Origin: Streptomyces sp. WMMB 322
GTDB lineage: Bacteria; Actinomycetota; Actinomycetes; Streptomycetales; Streptomycetaceae
Direction of reading: 5' to 3'
Assembly (NCBI RefSeq): GCF_900090145.1
Contig: NZ_FMHI01000021.1
Span: 88,940-152,939, forward strand
DNA length: 64,000 nt
The notes under the pieces are model-generated. The model had not been told where the DNA came from. It searched no databases and worked only from the letters and a program-made list of their open reading frames with translations. The translations under genes and the position numbers were made by a program. Of the stretch, positions 9,575 through 18,707 are shown in pieces (the first letter of the stretch is position 1; the number at the start of each line of letters is the position of its first letter).

Positions 9575-9762
9575 GTCATTCCCTCCCATGTCTTCCCCCG
9601 GACCCGCGGTCCGGGTGGACCCCGCCCTCGGCCTCGCTCCGGTGGAACCCGGATCCCGTCCTCCGGTCCGGGGGCCCCACCCGCGGCCTCCGGGCCGGAG
9701 AACCGGCCTCGTGCGCCTGGACGGCGCCGGACTGCGGAGGAACGTAACGGGATCGAATGAGT

Positions 9763-9794
9763 TTGCGCAAGACCTTGCAGCAAACTTGCAGCAA
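9763..9794. promoter_or_regulatory. Candidate LacI-family operators between malE and malR
   Basis: An AT-rich island in the divergent intergenic region holds a palindrome TTGCGCAA (9763-9770) followed by two direct copies of CTTGCAGCAA (9774-9783 and 9785-9794). The TTGC elements recur every 11-12 bp, about one helical turn, so bound proteins would lie on the same face. This fits control of both promoters by MalR and/or its paralogue. Binding is inferred from position and symmetry only. Confidence 0.65.
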
Positions 9795-9871
9795 TTTTCA
9801 GAGCTGCTTTCCGGCCTCCCGGCTCCGGGCGCGGTGTGCAGTGATTGCCGCGCCCGGTACAGTCCAGCCCT

Positions 9872-10930
9872 GTGACCGCACGGCTAGCTGACATCGCAGC
9901 ACAGGCGGGGGTCAGCGAAGCGACGGTCAGCCGTGTCCTCAACGGCAAGCAGGGCGTCGCCGCGGCCACCCGGGAATCCGTCCTCGCCGCCCTCGACGTG
10001 CTCGGGTACGAGCGGCCCCTCAAGCTGCGGCACCGCAGCGCGGGCCTCGTGGGGCTGATCACCCCCGAGCTGGAGAACCCGATCTTCCCCGCGTTCGCGC
10101 AGGTGATCGCCCAGGGCCTCACCCGGCAGGGATACACACCGGTGCTGGCCACGCAGACCCCCGGCGGATCGACCGAGGACGAGCTGACGGAGATGCTCGT
10201 CGACCGCGGCGTCGCCGGGATCGTCTTCGTCTCCGGACTGCACGCCGACACCACCGCCGACATGCAGCGCTACGAGCGGCTGCGCGGGCAGGGCGTGCCG
10301 TTCGTCCTCATCAACGGCTACTCGGACAAGGTCCGCGCCCCGTTCGTCTCCCCCGACGACCGTGCGGCGATGCGACTGGCCGTCACCCACCTCGCCGCCC
10401 TCGGCCACCGGCGCATCGGACTGGCCCTCGGACCGGAGCGCTTCGTGCCCGTGCAGCGGAAGATCGAGGGTTTTCTCCGCGCCGTGCACGAGCAGCTGGA
10501 ACTGACGGAGAGCCAGGCACGCGGCTTCGTGCAGCACTCCCTGTTCACCCTGGAGGGCGGACAGGCCGCCGCGAGTGCACTGTTGGACCGTGACTGCACG
10601 GCCGTGGTGTGCGCCAGCGACATGATGGCGCTCGGCGCGATCCGTGCCGCCCGGCAGCGGGGACTGGAAGTCCCGGGCGACATCTCGGTGATCGGTTTCG
10701 ACGACTCACCGCTGATCGCCTTCACCGACCCCCCGTTGACGACGATCCGTCAGCCGGTGCCCTCCATGGGGCAGGCGGCCGTCCGTGCGCTGCTCGAGGA
10801 GATCGGCGGCACGCCCGCTCCGCACAGCGAATTCGTCTTCCTGCCCGAGTTGGTCGTACGGGGCTCGACGGCGTCCGTCCCCTCGGTCCCAGGGAGGACG
10901 GAAAGGGCCGGATACCCGACCGCAGGATGA
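9872..10930 (+). CDS. malR: LacI-family maltose regulator MalR
   Basis: 352 aa from GTG 9872; a TTG at 9845 would add nine residues. The start is chosen because the family begins with TARLADIAAQAGVSEATVSR and because a TACAGT box (9858-9863) ends 8 nt before it, suggesting a leaderless mRNA. It has a helix-turn-helix plus hinge (to about residue 50) and an effector-binding domain. Transcribed away from malE, it is the expected repressor of malEFG-aglA. It is strikingly similar to the LacI gene at the distal end of that operon. Confidence 0.92.
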   Translation: MTARLADIAAQAGVSEATVSRVLNGKQGVAAATRESVLAALDVLGYERPLKLRHRSAGLVGLITPELENPIFPAFAQVIAQGLTRQGYTPVLATQTPGGSTEDELTEMLVDRGVAGIVFVSGLHADTTADMQRYERLRGQGVPFVLINGYSDKVRAPFVSPDDRAAMRLAVTHLAALGHRRIGLALGPERFVPVQRKIEGFLRAVHEQLELTESQARGFVQHSLFTLEGGQAAASALLDRDCTAVVCASDMMALGAIRAARQRGLEVPGDISVIGFDDSPLIAFTDPPLTTIRQPVPSMGQAAVRALLEEIGGTPAPHSEFVFLPELVVRGSTASVPSVPGRTERAGYPTAG

Positions 10931-10966
10931 TCGGAGCGGTGTCCCCTTCTGGCAGACTGTCCCCTC

Positions 10967-11839
10967 ATGGGGGCATCCACAACGAGGACCGAACGGGCAA
11001 ACGGGACAGCCACCGCGAAGCCGCAGACCGACCACCGCGGGGCCGGCAGAGCCGAGGACGCCGACGAGAGCGACAGAGGGTCCGAGGCCGAGCCGTTGCG
11101 TGCCGCGCGGCGGCCCAGCATCTGGTTCGAGATCGTCCTCGTCCTGGTCTTCTACGCGGTCTACTCCGCCATCCGGAACGCCGTGCCCGAACAGCGCGTC
11201 CAGGCCCTCAACAACGCCGACTGGGTGTGGAGGACGGAGCATCTCCTCGGCATCGCCGTCGAAGACACCATCAACCACGCGGCGGACAGCGTCACCTGGC
11301 TCATCCTCACGATGAACTACTACTATGCGACGCTGCACTTCGTGGTCACCGTCGTGGTGCTGGCCTGGCTGTACCACTCGCACCCGGGCCGCTACGCCGC
11401 CACTCGGCTCGTCGTCTTCGCCACCACCGCCATCGCCCTGCTCGGGTACTACCTCTTTCCGCTCGCGCCGCCCCGGCTGATGCGCGGCGACGAGTTCATC
11501 GACACCGTTCAGGTGCACCAGACTTGGGGCTCGATGGCGTCCGGCAACCTCGCCGACATGTCGAACCAGTACGCGGCGATGCCGTCGATGCACATCGGCT
11601 GGTCGGTGTGGTGCGGCATCACCATCGCCGCGCTCGCGAAGCCTCTTTGGGTGCGTGTGCTCGGCGCGCTCTACCCGCTGGTGACCCTCACCGTCATCGT
11701 GTGCACGGCCAACCACTTCTGGCTGGACGCGGTGGGCGGCGTCATCTGTCTGGCCTTCGGTTTCGCGCTCTCCTGGGGCTGGTACGGCGGTGTGGCCTAC
11801 CGGCTGCCGAGACTGGCCGCGACGCCGGCACCCGCGTAG
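10967..11839 (+). CDS. PAP2-superfamily membrane phosphatase
   Basis: 290 aa. The first ~45 residues are charged and low in complexity; then there are about six membrane helices beginning at IWFEIVLVLVFYAVYSAI. The PAP2 (inositolphosphotransferase-like) signature is split over LFPLAPPRL, the AAMPSMHIGWSVW segment containing the catalytic His, and TANHFWLDAVGG. It probably dephosphorylates or transfers a lipid-linked or polyol phosphate at the membrane; the substrate cannot be told from sequence. The ATG follows a CAGACT box by 8 nt with no Shine-Dalgarno sequence, suggesting leaderless translation. Its neighbours (malR upstream, convergent glnE downstream) do not point to a pathway. Confidence 0.82.
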   Translation: MGASTTRTERANGTATAKPQTDHRGAGRAEDADESDRGSEAEPLRAARRPSIWFEIVLVLVFYAVYSAIRNAVPEQRVQALNNADWVWRTEHLLGIAVEDTINHAADSVTWLILTMNYYYATLHFVVTVVVLAWLYHSHPGRYAATRLVVFATTAIALLGYYLFPLAPPRLMRGDEFIDTVQVHQTWGSMASGNLADMSNQYAAMPSMHIGWSVWCGITIAALAKPLWVRVLGALYPLVTLTVIVCTANHFWLDAVGGVICLAFGFALSWGWYGGVAYRLPRLAATPAPA

Positions 11840-11980
11840 GGCAGCGGGGCGGAACCACCGCCCGGGCGTGTGGAGCTGCGGGTGGGCCGGGACCGCCCCT
11901 CACTCCGGCCTCGCAGCGGCGCCACACCTCGTGAAGGCGTCAGCCTCCGTGCAGGAACCGGGCCGGGCCCCGGGGAAGCG

Positions 11981-14900
11981 TCAGCCTTCGTAGAAGAGCC
12001 GTTCGGCGACGCCCCTCGCCCGCCGCGTGACGCGGCGGTAGTCGTCCAGCATCTCGCCGCTTCCGCCGGCCTCCGTGGGCCTCGGCCCCGGCCCGGCGGC
12101 CTCGTATCCGAGGTAGCGTCCGACGGCGCCCAACTCCCGTGCCTCGGAGGGGAATGTGTCGCCCGCACGCCCCCGTACGAGCATCACCGCGTTGCGCACA
12201 CGCGTCGCCATCAGCCACGCCTCATCGAGGATGCGGGCGTCCTCCTCGCCGATCAGTTCCGCCTCGCGGGCGGCGGCCAGCGCCTCCCGTGTACGGGTGG
12301 TGCGCAGGGCCGGCACGGATGCGGCGTGCCGCAGCTGGCAGAGCTGCACCGTCCACTCGACGTCGGCGAGGCCGCCGCGGCCCATCTTGGCGTGCGTGGT
12401 GGAGTCCGCGCCGCGCGGCACCCGCTCCGCCTCCATGCGGGCCTTCAGACGCCGGATCTCGCGCAGCGACTCCTCGCTCAGGCCGTCGGCCGGATACCGG
12501 AGAGGGTCGATGAGCTCGGTGAAGCGGCGGCCCAGCTCCTCGTCCCCGGCGACGGGCGCGGCACGCAGCAGCGCCTGGCTCTCCCAGGCCGAGGACCAGC
12601 GGCGGTAGTACGTGGCGTAGGAGTCGAGGGAGCGCACCAGCGGCCCGGACTTGCCCTCGGGCCGAAGGTCCGCGTCGACGAGCAGCGGCGGGTCGGTCGT
12701 GGGCAGCTGGAGCAGCCTGCGCAACTCGGTCGCCACGGCGTACGCGGCCTTGTTCGCCTCCTCATCGCTGACGCCCTCCCGTGCCTCGTGCACGAACAGC
12801 ACGTCCGCGTCGGAGCCGTAGCCCAGTTCGGCGCCGCCGAAGCGTCCCATGCCGATGACCGCGAAGCGCGTGGGCAACTCGTCGCCCCACCTGCCGCGGA
12901 CGGCGGCACGCAGCGCGCCGGCGAGGGTGGCCGAGTTGATGTCCGTGAGGGCCGTTCCTACGCGGTCGACCGCCGCCGCCGGGTCCTCCGAGGGCAACTC
13001 CTCGGTCCCGTAGGCCCCGATGACGTCGCCCGCGGCCGTGCGGAACAGTTCCCGCCGCCGCACACCGCGGGCCGCCGCCACGCCCGACTCGGCGTCCTCG
13101 GCCCGGCCGACGGCGGCCAGGACCTCCTGGGTGAGCGACTCGCGTGAACGCGGCAGCAGCCCGTGCTCGTCGCCGAGCAGCGCGACAGCTTCGGGGGCGC
13201 GCAGCAGCAGGTCGGGGGCGAAGCGGCCGGCGGAGAGGACCCTCGCGAGATTCTCCGCCGCGGCTCCCTCGTCCCGCAGCAGGCGCAGATACCACGGGGT
13301 GTTCCCCAGGGCGTCGGAGACCTTGCGGAAGCCCAGCAGCCCCGCGTCGGGGTCGGAGGAGTCCGCGAACCAGCCGAGCAGCACCGGAAGCAGCGTCCGC
13401 TGGATGGCGGACTTGCGGCTCACGCCGCTGGCCAGGGCCTCCAGGTGCCGCAGCGCCCCGGCCGGGTCGGCGTAGCCGAGCGCTTCCAGCCGCTGCCGCG
13501 CCGCGCTCGGCGACAGCCGCGCCTCGCCGACCTCCAGCTGGGCCACGGCGTCCAGCAGCGGACGGTAGAAGAGCTTCTCGTGCAGCCGCCGCACTGCCGC
13601 GGCGTGCCGCCGCCACGCCCGGTGCAGCTCGGTGACGGGTTCGCTGCGGTAGCCGAGCGAGCGGCCCAGGCGCCGCTGGTCCTCCTCGCTCTCCGGCATC
13701 AGGTGCGTACGGCGCATCTTGTGCAGCTGGATGTGGTGCTCCATGGTGCGCAGGAACCGGTACGCGGAATCCAGCGCGGCCGCGTCCTGGCGTCCGACGT
13801 AGCCGCCGACGGCGAGGGCGTCGAGCGCGTCGAGCGTATTGGGGCTGCGCAGCGTCACGTCGGAGCGGCCGTGCACCAACTGCAGGAGCTGTACGGCGAA
13901 TTCGACGTCCCGGAGACCGCCCGGGCCCAGCTTCAGCTCGCGTTCCACCTGGGCGGCCGGGATCGCCGCGACGACGCGGCGGCGCATCTGCTGTACGTCG
14001 GGAACGAAGTTCTCCCGCTCCGCGGCCTGCCAGACCAGCGGCGCCACCGCCTCCACGTACGCCTCGCCGAGTGCGGCGTCGCCGGCGACCGGACGTGCCT
14101 TCAGCAGCGCCTGGAACTCCCACGTCTTCGCCCAGCGGTTGAGGTAGGCGAGGTGGGAGTAGAGCGTGCGCACCAGGGGGCCGTTGCGGCCCTCGGGACG
14201 CAGGTTGGCGTCGACGGGCCAGATGGTGCCCTCCGCCGTGGTGTCGGAGCAGACGCGCATCATGCGGGAGGCGAGGCGGCCCGCGGCCTGCAGCGCATGT
14301 GATTCGTCGGTGCCTTCGACCGGTTCCGCCACGAAGATGACGTCCACGTCCGAGACGTAGTTCAGCTCGTGGCCCCCGCACTTGCCCATGCCGATCACCG
14401 CGAGCCTGCACTTGGCGGCGTCCTCGGGCCCCTCGGACTGCGCGATGGTGAGCGCGGCCCGCAGCGTCGCGGTGGCCAGATCCGCCAACTCGGCCGCCGT
14501 GCGGGCCAGATCGCTGGTGCCGCACACGTCGCGGGCCGCCACGGACAGCAGGCTGCTGCGGTAGCGGTGCCGCAGGTCGTCCGGTCCGCTCGCCGGGCGG
14601 ACGCGGGCCTCGAACTCCTCGACGCCGGGGTGCAGATCGGCCGACTCGTACGTCACGAGGGCCTGCCAGTCGTCGGGGTGGGAGGCCAGATGGTCGCCCA
14701 GCGCCTCGGAGACGCCGAGCACGCCGAGCAGCCGGTCGCGCAGGGGCTTGCTCGTCAGCAGCGTGCCCACGAGCGGCTGCGGGTCCTTCTGCGCCTCGAT
14801 GAGCCGTACGAGCCCGCGCAGCGCGAGATCCGGGTCCGCGGTCGCGGCGAACGCGTCCAGCAGACCCGTGTCGGCCCGCACCTCCTCCAGGCCGGCCATG

Positions 14901-15034
14901 GCGAGCAGCCCTTCGGCGGCGGCGGGTTCGGTGAACCCGCGCCTGATCAGTTGTCCGTACCGGCTGCCCCGGCGCCCGCCCTGCACCTGACCGTCCTCCG
15001 TCGTCTCGCTTCCGGGTTCCTGGTGCCCGGACAC
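11981..15034 (-). CDS. glnE: Bifunctional glutamine synthetase adenylyltransferase/deadenylase GlnE
   Basis: 1017 aa, normal for actinobacterial GlnE. It has two nucleotidyltransferase halves: the N-terminal adenylyl-removing half with YVSDVDVIFVAEP and KMRRTHLM, and the C-terminal adenylylating half with YGSDADVLFVHEA and KMGRGGLADVEW. It modifies a conserved tyrosine of type I glutamine synthetase in response to nitrogen status. GTG 15034 is chosen because it opens the first plausible N-terminus before RYGQLIRRGFTEP; longer upstream frames run into glnA2. It lies 71 bp downstream of glnA2 on the same strand, a classic actinobacterial pairing. Confidence 0.96.
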   Translation of the reverse strand: MSGHQEPGSETTEDGQVQGGRRGSRYGQLIRRGFTEPAAAEGLLAMAGLEEVRADTGLLDAFAATADPDLALRGLVRLIEAQKDPQPLVGTLLTSKPLRDRLLGVLGVSEALGDHLASHPDDWQALVTYESADLHPGVEEFEARVRPASGPDDLRHRYRSSLLSVAARDVCGTSDLARTAAELADLATATLRAALTIAQSEGPEDAAKCRLAVIGMGKCGGHELNYVSDVDVIFVAEPVEGTDESHALQAAGRLASRMMRVCSDTTAEGTIWPVDANLRPEGRNGPLVRTLYSHLAYLNRWAKTWEFQALLKARPVAGDAALGEAYVEAVAPLVWQAAERENFVPDVQQMRRRVVAAIPAAQVERELKLGPGGLRDVEFAVQLLQLVHGRSDVTLRSPNTLDALDALAVGGYVGRQDAAALDSAYRFLRTMEHHIQLHKMRRTHLMPESEEDQRRLGRSLGYRSEPVTELHRAWRRHAAAVRRLHEKLFYRPLLDAVAQLEVGEARLSPSAARQRLEALGYADPAGALRHLEALASGVSRKSAIQRTLLPVLLGWFADSSDPDAGLLGFRKVSDALGNTPWYLRLLRDEGAAAENLARVLSAGRFAPDLLLRAPEAVALLGDEHGLLPRSRESLTQEVLAAVGRAEDAESGVAAARGVRRRELFRTAAGDVIGAYGTEELPSEDPAAAVDRVGTALTDINSATLAGALRAAVRGRWGDELPTRFAVIGMGRFGGAELGYGSDADVLFVHEAREGVSDEEANKAAYAVATELRRLLQLPTTDPPLLVDADLRPEGKSGPLVRSLDSYATYYRRWSSAWESQALLRAAPVAGDEELGRRFTELIDPLRYPADGLSEESLREIRRLKARMEAERVPRGADSTTHAKMGRGGLADVEWTVQLCQLRHAASVPALRTTRTREALAAAREAELIGEEDARILDEAWLMATRVRNAVMLVRGRAGDTFPSEARELGAVGRYLGYEAAGPGPRPTEAGGSGEMLDDYRRVTRRARGVAERLFYEG

Positions 15035-15105
15035 CCCGCCTCCCCCTGGAGTGGGGGTACCGCCCGGGCTGCCCCTGGGGGTGGGCCCCCGGATGCGGCC
15101 GGACC

Positions 15106-16467
15106 TCACAACACCGGCAGGCTCTTGCGCAGTTCGAAGGCGGTGACCTCGCTGCGGTACTCCTCCCACTCCTGCTTCTTGTTGCGCAGGAAGAAGTCGT
15201 ACACGTGCTCGCCCAGCGTCTCCGCGACGAGTTCGCTGCGTTCCATCAGCGTGATCGCCTCGCCCAGGTTCTGCGGCAGCGGCTCGATGCCCATCGCCCG
15301 GCGCTCCGCGTCGGAGAGGGCCCACACGTCGTCGTCGGCGCCGGGCGGCAGTTCGTAGCTCTCCTCGATGCCCTTGAGCCCGGCAGCCAGAAGGGTGGCG
15401 TAGGCGAGGTAGGGGTTGGCGCCGGAGTCGAGGGAGCGCACCTCGATGCGGGTGGAGCCCATCTTCCCCGGCTTGTACATGGGCACGCGGATCAGCGCGC
15501 TGCGGTTGTTGTGCCCCCAGCAGATGTACGAGGGGGACTCGCCGCCCTCGCCGGCCGTGCGGTTGGCACCTCCCCAGATGCGCTTGTAGGAGTTGACCCA
15601 CTGGTTCGTGACGGCGGAGATCTCGCCCGCATGGGTGAGCAGCCCGGCGATGAAGGAGCGGCCGACCTTGGAGAGCTGGTATTCGGAGCCGGACTCGTAG
15701 AAGGCGTTGCGGTCGCCCTCGAAGAGCGACAGGTGCGTGTGCATCCCGGAGCCCGGGTGCTCGGAGAAGGGCTTGGGCATGAACGTGGCCTGGACGCCCT
15801 GCTCCAGCGCCACCTGCTTCATCACGAGCCGGAACGTCATGATGTTGTCCGCGGTGGACAGCGCGTCGGCGTAGCGCAGGTCGATCTCCTGCTGGCCGGG
15901 GCCGCCCTCGTGGTGGGAGAACTCCACCGAGATGCCCATCGACTCCAGCATCGTGATCGCCTGCCGCCGGAAGTCCATGCCCACGTGCTGCGGCGTGTGG
16001 TCGAAGTACCCGGAGGAGTCCGCGGGCACCGGCCTCGTGCCGTCCACGGGACGGTCCTTCAGCAGGAAGAACTCGATCTCGGGATGGGTGTAGAAGGTGA
16101 AGCCGAGATCGGAGGCCTTGGCGAGGCTGCGCTTGAGCACGTAACGCGGATCGGCGTACGAGGGTGAACCGTCCGGCATGAGGATGTCGCAGAACATCCG
16201 GGCCGTGCCGGGGGCCTCGGCCCGCCACGGCAGTATCTGGAAGGTGCTCGGGTCCGGCTTGGCGATCATGTCGGACTCGTAGACACGGGCGAAGCCCTCG
16301 ATCGCCGACCCGTCGAAGCCCATGCCTTCGTCGAAGGCCTGCTCGAGCTCGGCGGGCGCGACGGCGACGGACTTGAGGAAACCGAGGACGTCGGTGAACC
16401 ACAGCCTTACGAACCGGATGTCGCGCTCCTCGAGCGTGCGGAGCACGAATTCCTGCTGCTTATCCAT
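15106..16467 (-). CDS. glnA2: Glutamine synthetase family protein GlnA2 (gamma-glutamylpolyamine synthetase-like)
   Basis: 453 aa from the ATG at 16467, with GAGGA 9 nt upstream. Type I glutamine synthetase motifs are present: GMGFDGSAIEGF, HPEIEFFLL (metal ligands) and NPYLAYATLLAAGL. The adenylylation segment of GlnA (NLYDLP) is replaced by NLGEAI, so the target tyrosine is missing despite the neighbouring glnE. Gene order with glnE matches glnA2 of mycobacteria and Streptomyces. From published work recalled here, the S. coelicolor protein acts on polyamines rather than ammonia, so gamma-glutamylation of putrescine-type amines is the likelier role. The assignment of substrate is inference. 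Confidence 0.88.
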   Translation of the reverse strand: MDKQQEFVLRTLEERDIRFVRLWFTDVLGFLKSVAVAPAELEQAFDEGMGFDGSAIEGFARVYESDMIAKPDPSTFQILPWRAEAPGTARMFCDILMPDGSPSYADPRYVLKRSLAKASDLGFTFYTHPEIEFFLLKDRPVDGTRPVPADSSGYFDHTPQHVGMDFRRQAITMLESMGISVEFSHHEGGPGQQEIDLRYADALSTADNIMTFRLVMKQVALEQGVQATFMPKPFSEHPGSGMHTHLSLFEGDRNAFYESGSEYQLSKVGRSFIAGLLTHAGEISAVTNQWVNSYKRIWGGANRTAGEGGESPSYICWGHNNRSALIRVPMYKPGKMGSTRIEVRSLDSGANPYLAYATLLAAGLKGIEESYELPPGADDDVWALSDAERRAMGIEPLPQNLGEAITLMERSELVAETLGEHVYDFFLRNKKQEWEEYRSEVTAFELRKSLPVL

Positions 16468-16843
16468 AGTCACCCATCCTCGCTGGTCGGGGTGGCTCCT
16501 CGCACCCGGCGGGCCCCCTGGGCCGGTCGGCCCGCAGGGCCCGGCTCACGGGCCGGCCGCCCGGATTCCGGGACGGGCCGGACGAGCATCCCACCTCAAG
16601 GTTTCCGGAGCGTTGCCTGCGCCGCGCTCCGTCTCCTCACGCCGCTCCCAGTAGACCACGTGAGGGGTGCACGGACGCGAGCCGGGAAAGGCAGCGCCGC
16701 GGGGTCGCGCGGGGCCCGGGACGCGTCCGGCGGATGCCCTCCGAGACGTGGGTGAGGACGCGGGGCGGGCATCGGCCCCCCGGCGGGCCCGGGTGGGAGC
16801 GGGAGCGGGGGCCCGCGCGAGGACGACTGCGGGAGCGGGCGCG

Positions 16844-16936
16844 AGGCGTGTGCCGAGCCGGACGCGGAGCCGGACGCGGAGCCGGACGCGGAGCCGGACG
16901 CGAGGCGTGCGCGGAGCCGGACGCGAGGCGTGCGCG
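16844..16936. repeat. Composite minisatellite of 12-bp and 11-bp units
   Basis: The 12-mer GAGCCGGACGCG occurs four times head to tail (16855-16902) and once more at 16914-16925. An 11-mer AGGCGTGCGCG (or a variant) sits at 16844-16854, 16903-16913 and 16926-16936. The array lies in non-coding DNA upstream of glnA2. Units are near-identical, consistent with slippage. Confidence 0.85.
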
Positions 16937-17153
16937 GAGCCGGAGCCGGGCCCGGTGGGCCCTTCCCCGGACCACAGGGGTGAGGGCTCCGTGGCCTCCG
17001 GAGTGAGGGCGGGCCCGAAGGGAGGGCGGGCGGGAGTGAGCGCGAGCCCGGAGTGAAGGTGAGCCCGGAGTGAAGGGAGGCCGCCGGGGCCCGACGTCGG
17101 TCCGCCGGAAGACCCCGGGAGAACGGCCGGAGAATCCGCCGAGGAAGTTGAAA

Positions 17154-17189
17154 GCCGCGGTCCGGCAGTGGGGGATACCGGACCGCGGC
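17154..17189. terminator. Strong intergenic hairpin
   Basis: GCCGCGGTCCGG (17154-17165) is perfectly complementary to CCGGACCGCGGC (17178-17189) across a 12-nt loop. It lies ~190 bp downstream of the regulator ending at 17380 and is the likely end of that transcript, insulating glnA2. Confidence 0.6.
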
Positions 17190-17379
17190 TGGGTGGTGCA
17201 GGCCGGTCCGCCGCGGGAGGCGGCCGGCCGTGTGGCAGTGAGTCGTGAGCCGTCCTGCCCGGCGACGTCACGCATCGAAGCTCGCACACGGCGAAGGGCA
17301 GAACAAGAGTTACCGGCGAGTGTGCCAATCGACATCTTGTGGTGCGTACTTCGCGGGTCGGACACCCCTTGAAAGCCCC

Positions 17380-18444
17380 TCAGGCGGGCTCTTCGGCGCC
17401 GGCTCCCGTCCCGACCCGCACAGCCGCGTCCGCCGGCTGCGACACCCAGCCGAGGCTCGCGGCACGCATGCCGAGCTGGAAGCGGGTGCCGGCGCCCAGC
17501 CGCTCCATCAGACCGCTCAGCCGGCGCTGGAAGGTGCGGTAGCTGACGCCGAGTTGACGGGCCATGACCTGGTCCGTCAGCCCTGTCGTCAGCAGCGCGA
17601 GCAGCCGCGCCTCGTCCGGCGTCGGAGCGTCACCGGCACCGTTCGGACGTCCGGCGAGATAGGCCGACAGCGGCAGGGCACGCGCCCACAGCACCTCGAA
17701 GAACTCGCAGAGGGCGTCCAGCAGCCCCGAGGGGTGCACGACCACGCTGCTGGCCATCTCGTGCGGCGCGGAACGCAGCGGGATGAGTGCCACCCGGTCG
17801 TCCGCGACCAGCAGTTTCGTGGGGGTGTCGGCCATGACCCGGGCCTCTTCGCCCAGCTCCGCGCACGCCTCGATGTCCGTGTTGATGCGGTGGAAGGTCT
17901 CCAGGCCGTGGGTGTCGTATATGACGCGGTAACCGATGCCGCGCCGCATCGTCTTGGCCTGCACCGGCATCATCCCGGTCTTGGGGTCGAGACGGTCCGG
18001 GTCGCTGTTGGCGTAGGGGGGCCGGTCGATGCCGCGTATCTCGCTGGTGGCGCTGTGCTGCAGTTGGTCGACCTGCTGGATGACGGCGGCCCGCCCGGTC
18101 ACGATCTCGACCAGGTCGACGGGGTCGCGAGCCGTGGCGTTGGCGCGGAACCGGGTGGCCAGCAGCTGGATGTGCCTGCGGGTGCGGTGGATGGCCTCCT
18201 CACGGGCCAGCAGCAGCGATTCGAACGCGACGTCGGGCGCGACCGGCAGGAACCGCTCCTCTCCGCGCCGCTCGCCCGGGTACCGGCCCACCAGGCCCAA
18301 CTTCTCGAGTGCGGCGAGGGTTTCACGTACTCTCCCGGCGCTCAGACCCAGCGTCGCGCGCAGTTCGGCGACGGTGACCGCCCCGTCGACGAGCGCTTCG
18401 TACGCCTGCTGCTGGACGGCTTCGAGCCCGAGCGACTCCAGCAT
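17380..18444 (-). CDS. TrmB/LuxR-type transcriptional regulator
   Basis: 354 aa. The N-terminus (about 1-70) is a TrmB-like winged helix (QQQAYEALVDGAVTVAELRA, RVRETLAALEKLGLV). A central sensor region (~75-260) contains HRTRRHIQLLATRF. The C-terminus has a LuxR-like helix-turn-helix (TPDEARLLALLTTGLTDQV, LGVSYRTFQRRLSGLMERLG). This arrangement is common in Streptomyces regulators of unknown signal. The gene is monocistronic and reads away from nadE across a ~260-bp divergent region. Targets are unknown. Confidence 0.85.
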   Translation of the reverse strand: MLESLGLEAVQQQAYEALVDGAVTVAELRATLGLSAGRVRETLAALEKLGLVGRYPGERRGEERFLPVAPDVAFESLLLAREEAIHRTRRHIQLLATRFRANATARDPVDLVEIVTGRAAVIQQVDQLQHSATSEIRGIDRPPYANSDPDRLDPKTGMMPVQAKTMRRGIGYRVIYDTHGLETFHRINTDIEACAELGEEARVMADTPTKLLVADDRVALIPLRSAPHEMASSVVVHPSGLLDALCEFFEVLWARALPLSAYLAGRPNGAGDAPTPDEARLLALLTTGLTDQVMARQLGVSYRTFQRRLSGLMERLGAGTRFQLGMRAASLGWVSQPADAAVRVGTGAGAEEPA

Positions 18445-18707
18445 GTCGATTCCCCCTGAGGTGTGGCGAGTTCACGTCACTGACCGATGCCCGCCAGACG
18501 GGCACCGAATCCAGTACACCAGGTATCGAAATCCTGCGGATACCCTCGCAGAGGGGTAGCCACAGAGTGGATACGGTTGTGAAGCTTGCGTGAATGCCTC
18601 GTGAGGGACGGCGGCACAAATCACCCGCAAACGCAGGCGCAGCCCCGTGACCACCGGTAACGAACGGCCCTCCGCATCGCGTCAGAGAGACGATTACAGT
18701 GGGCTTC

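Larger units (their letters stand above)
16468..17379. other. Long intergenic region, no convincing gene
   Basis: About 900 bp separate the glnA2 start from the end of the next gene, both on the minus strand. Overlapping open frames exist on both strands but are Arg/Pro/Gly-rich with no recognisable domain, and arise from very high GC. The region contains the glnA2 promoter side, a GC-rich minisatellite (16844-16936) and a strong hairpin (17154-17189). I see no tRNA or other RNA gene. Confidence 0.5.

Noticed and set aside
11981..16402. A 1473-residue frame covering glnE and most of glnA2
   Set aside because: The first part is out of frame with glnA2, which is clearly coding; GlnE similarity begins near 15034.
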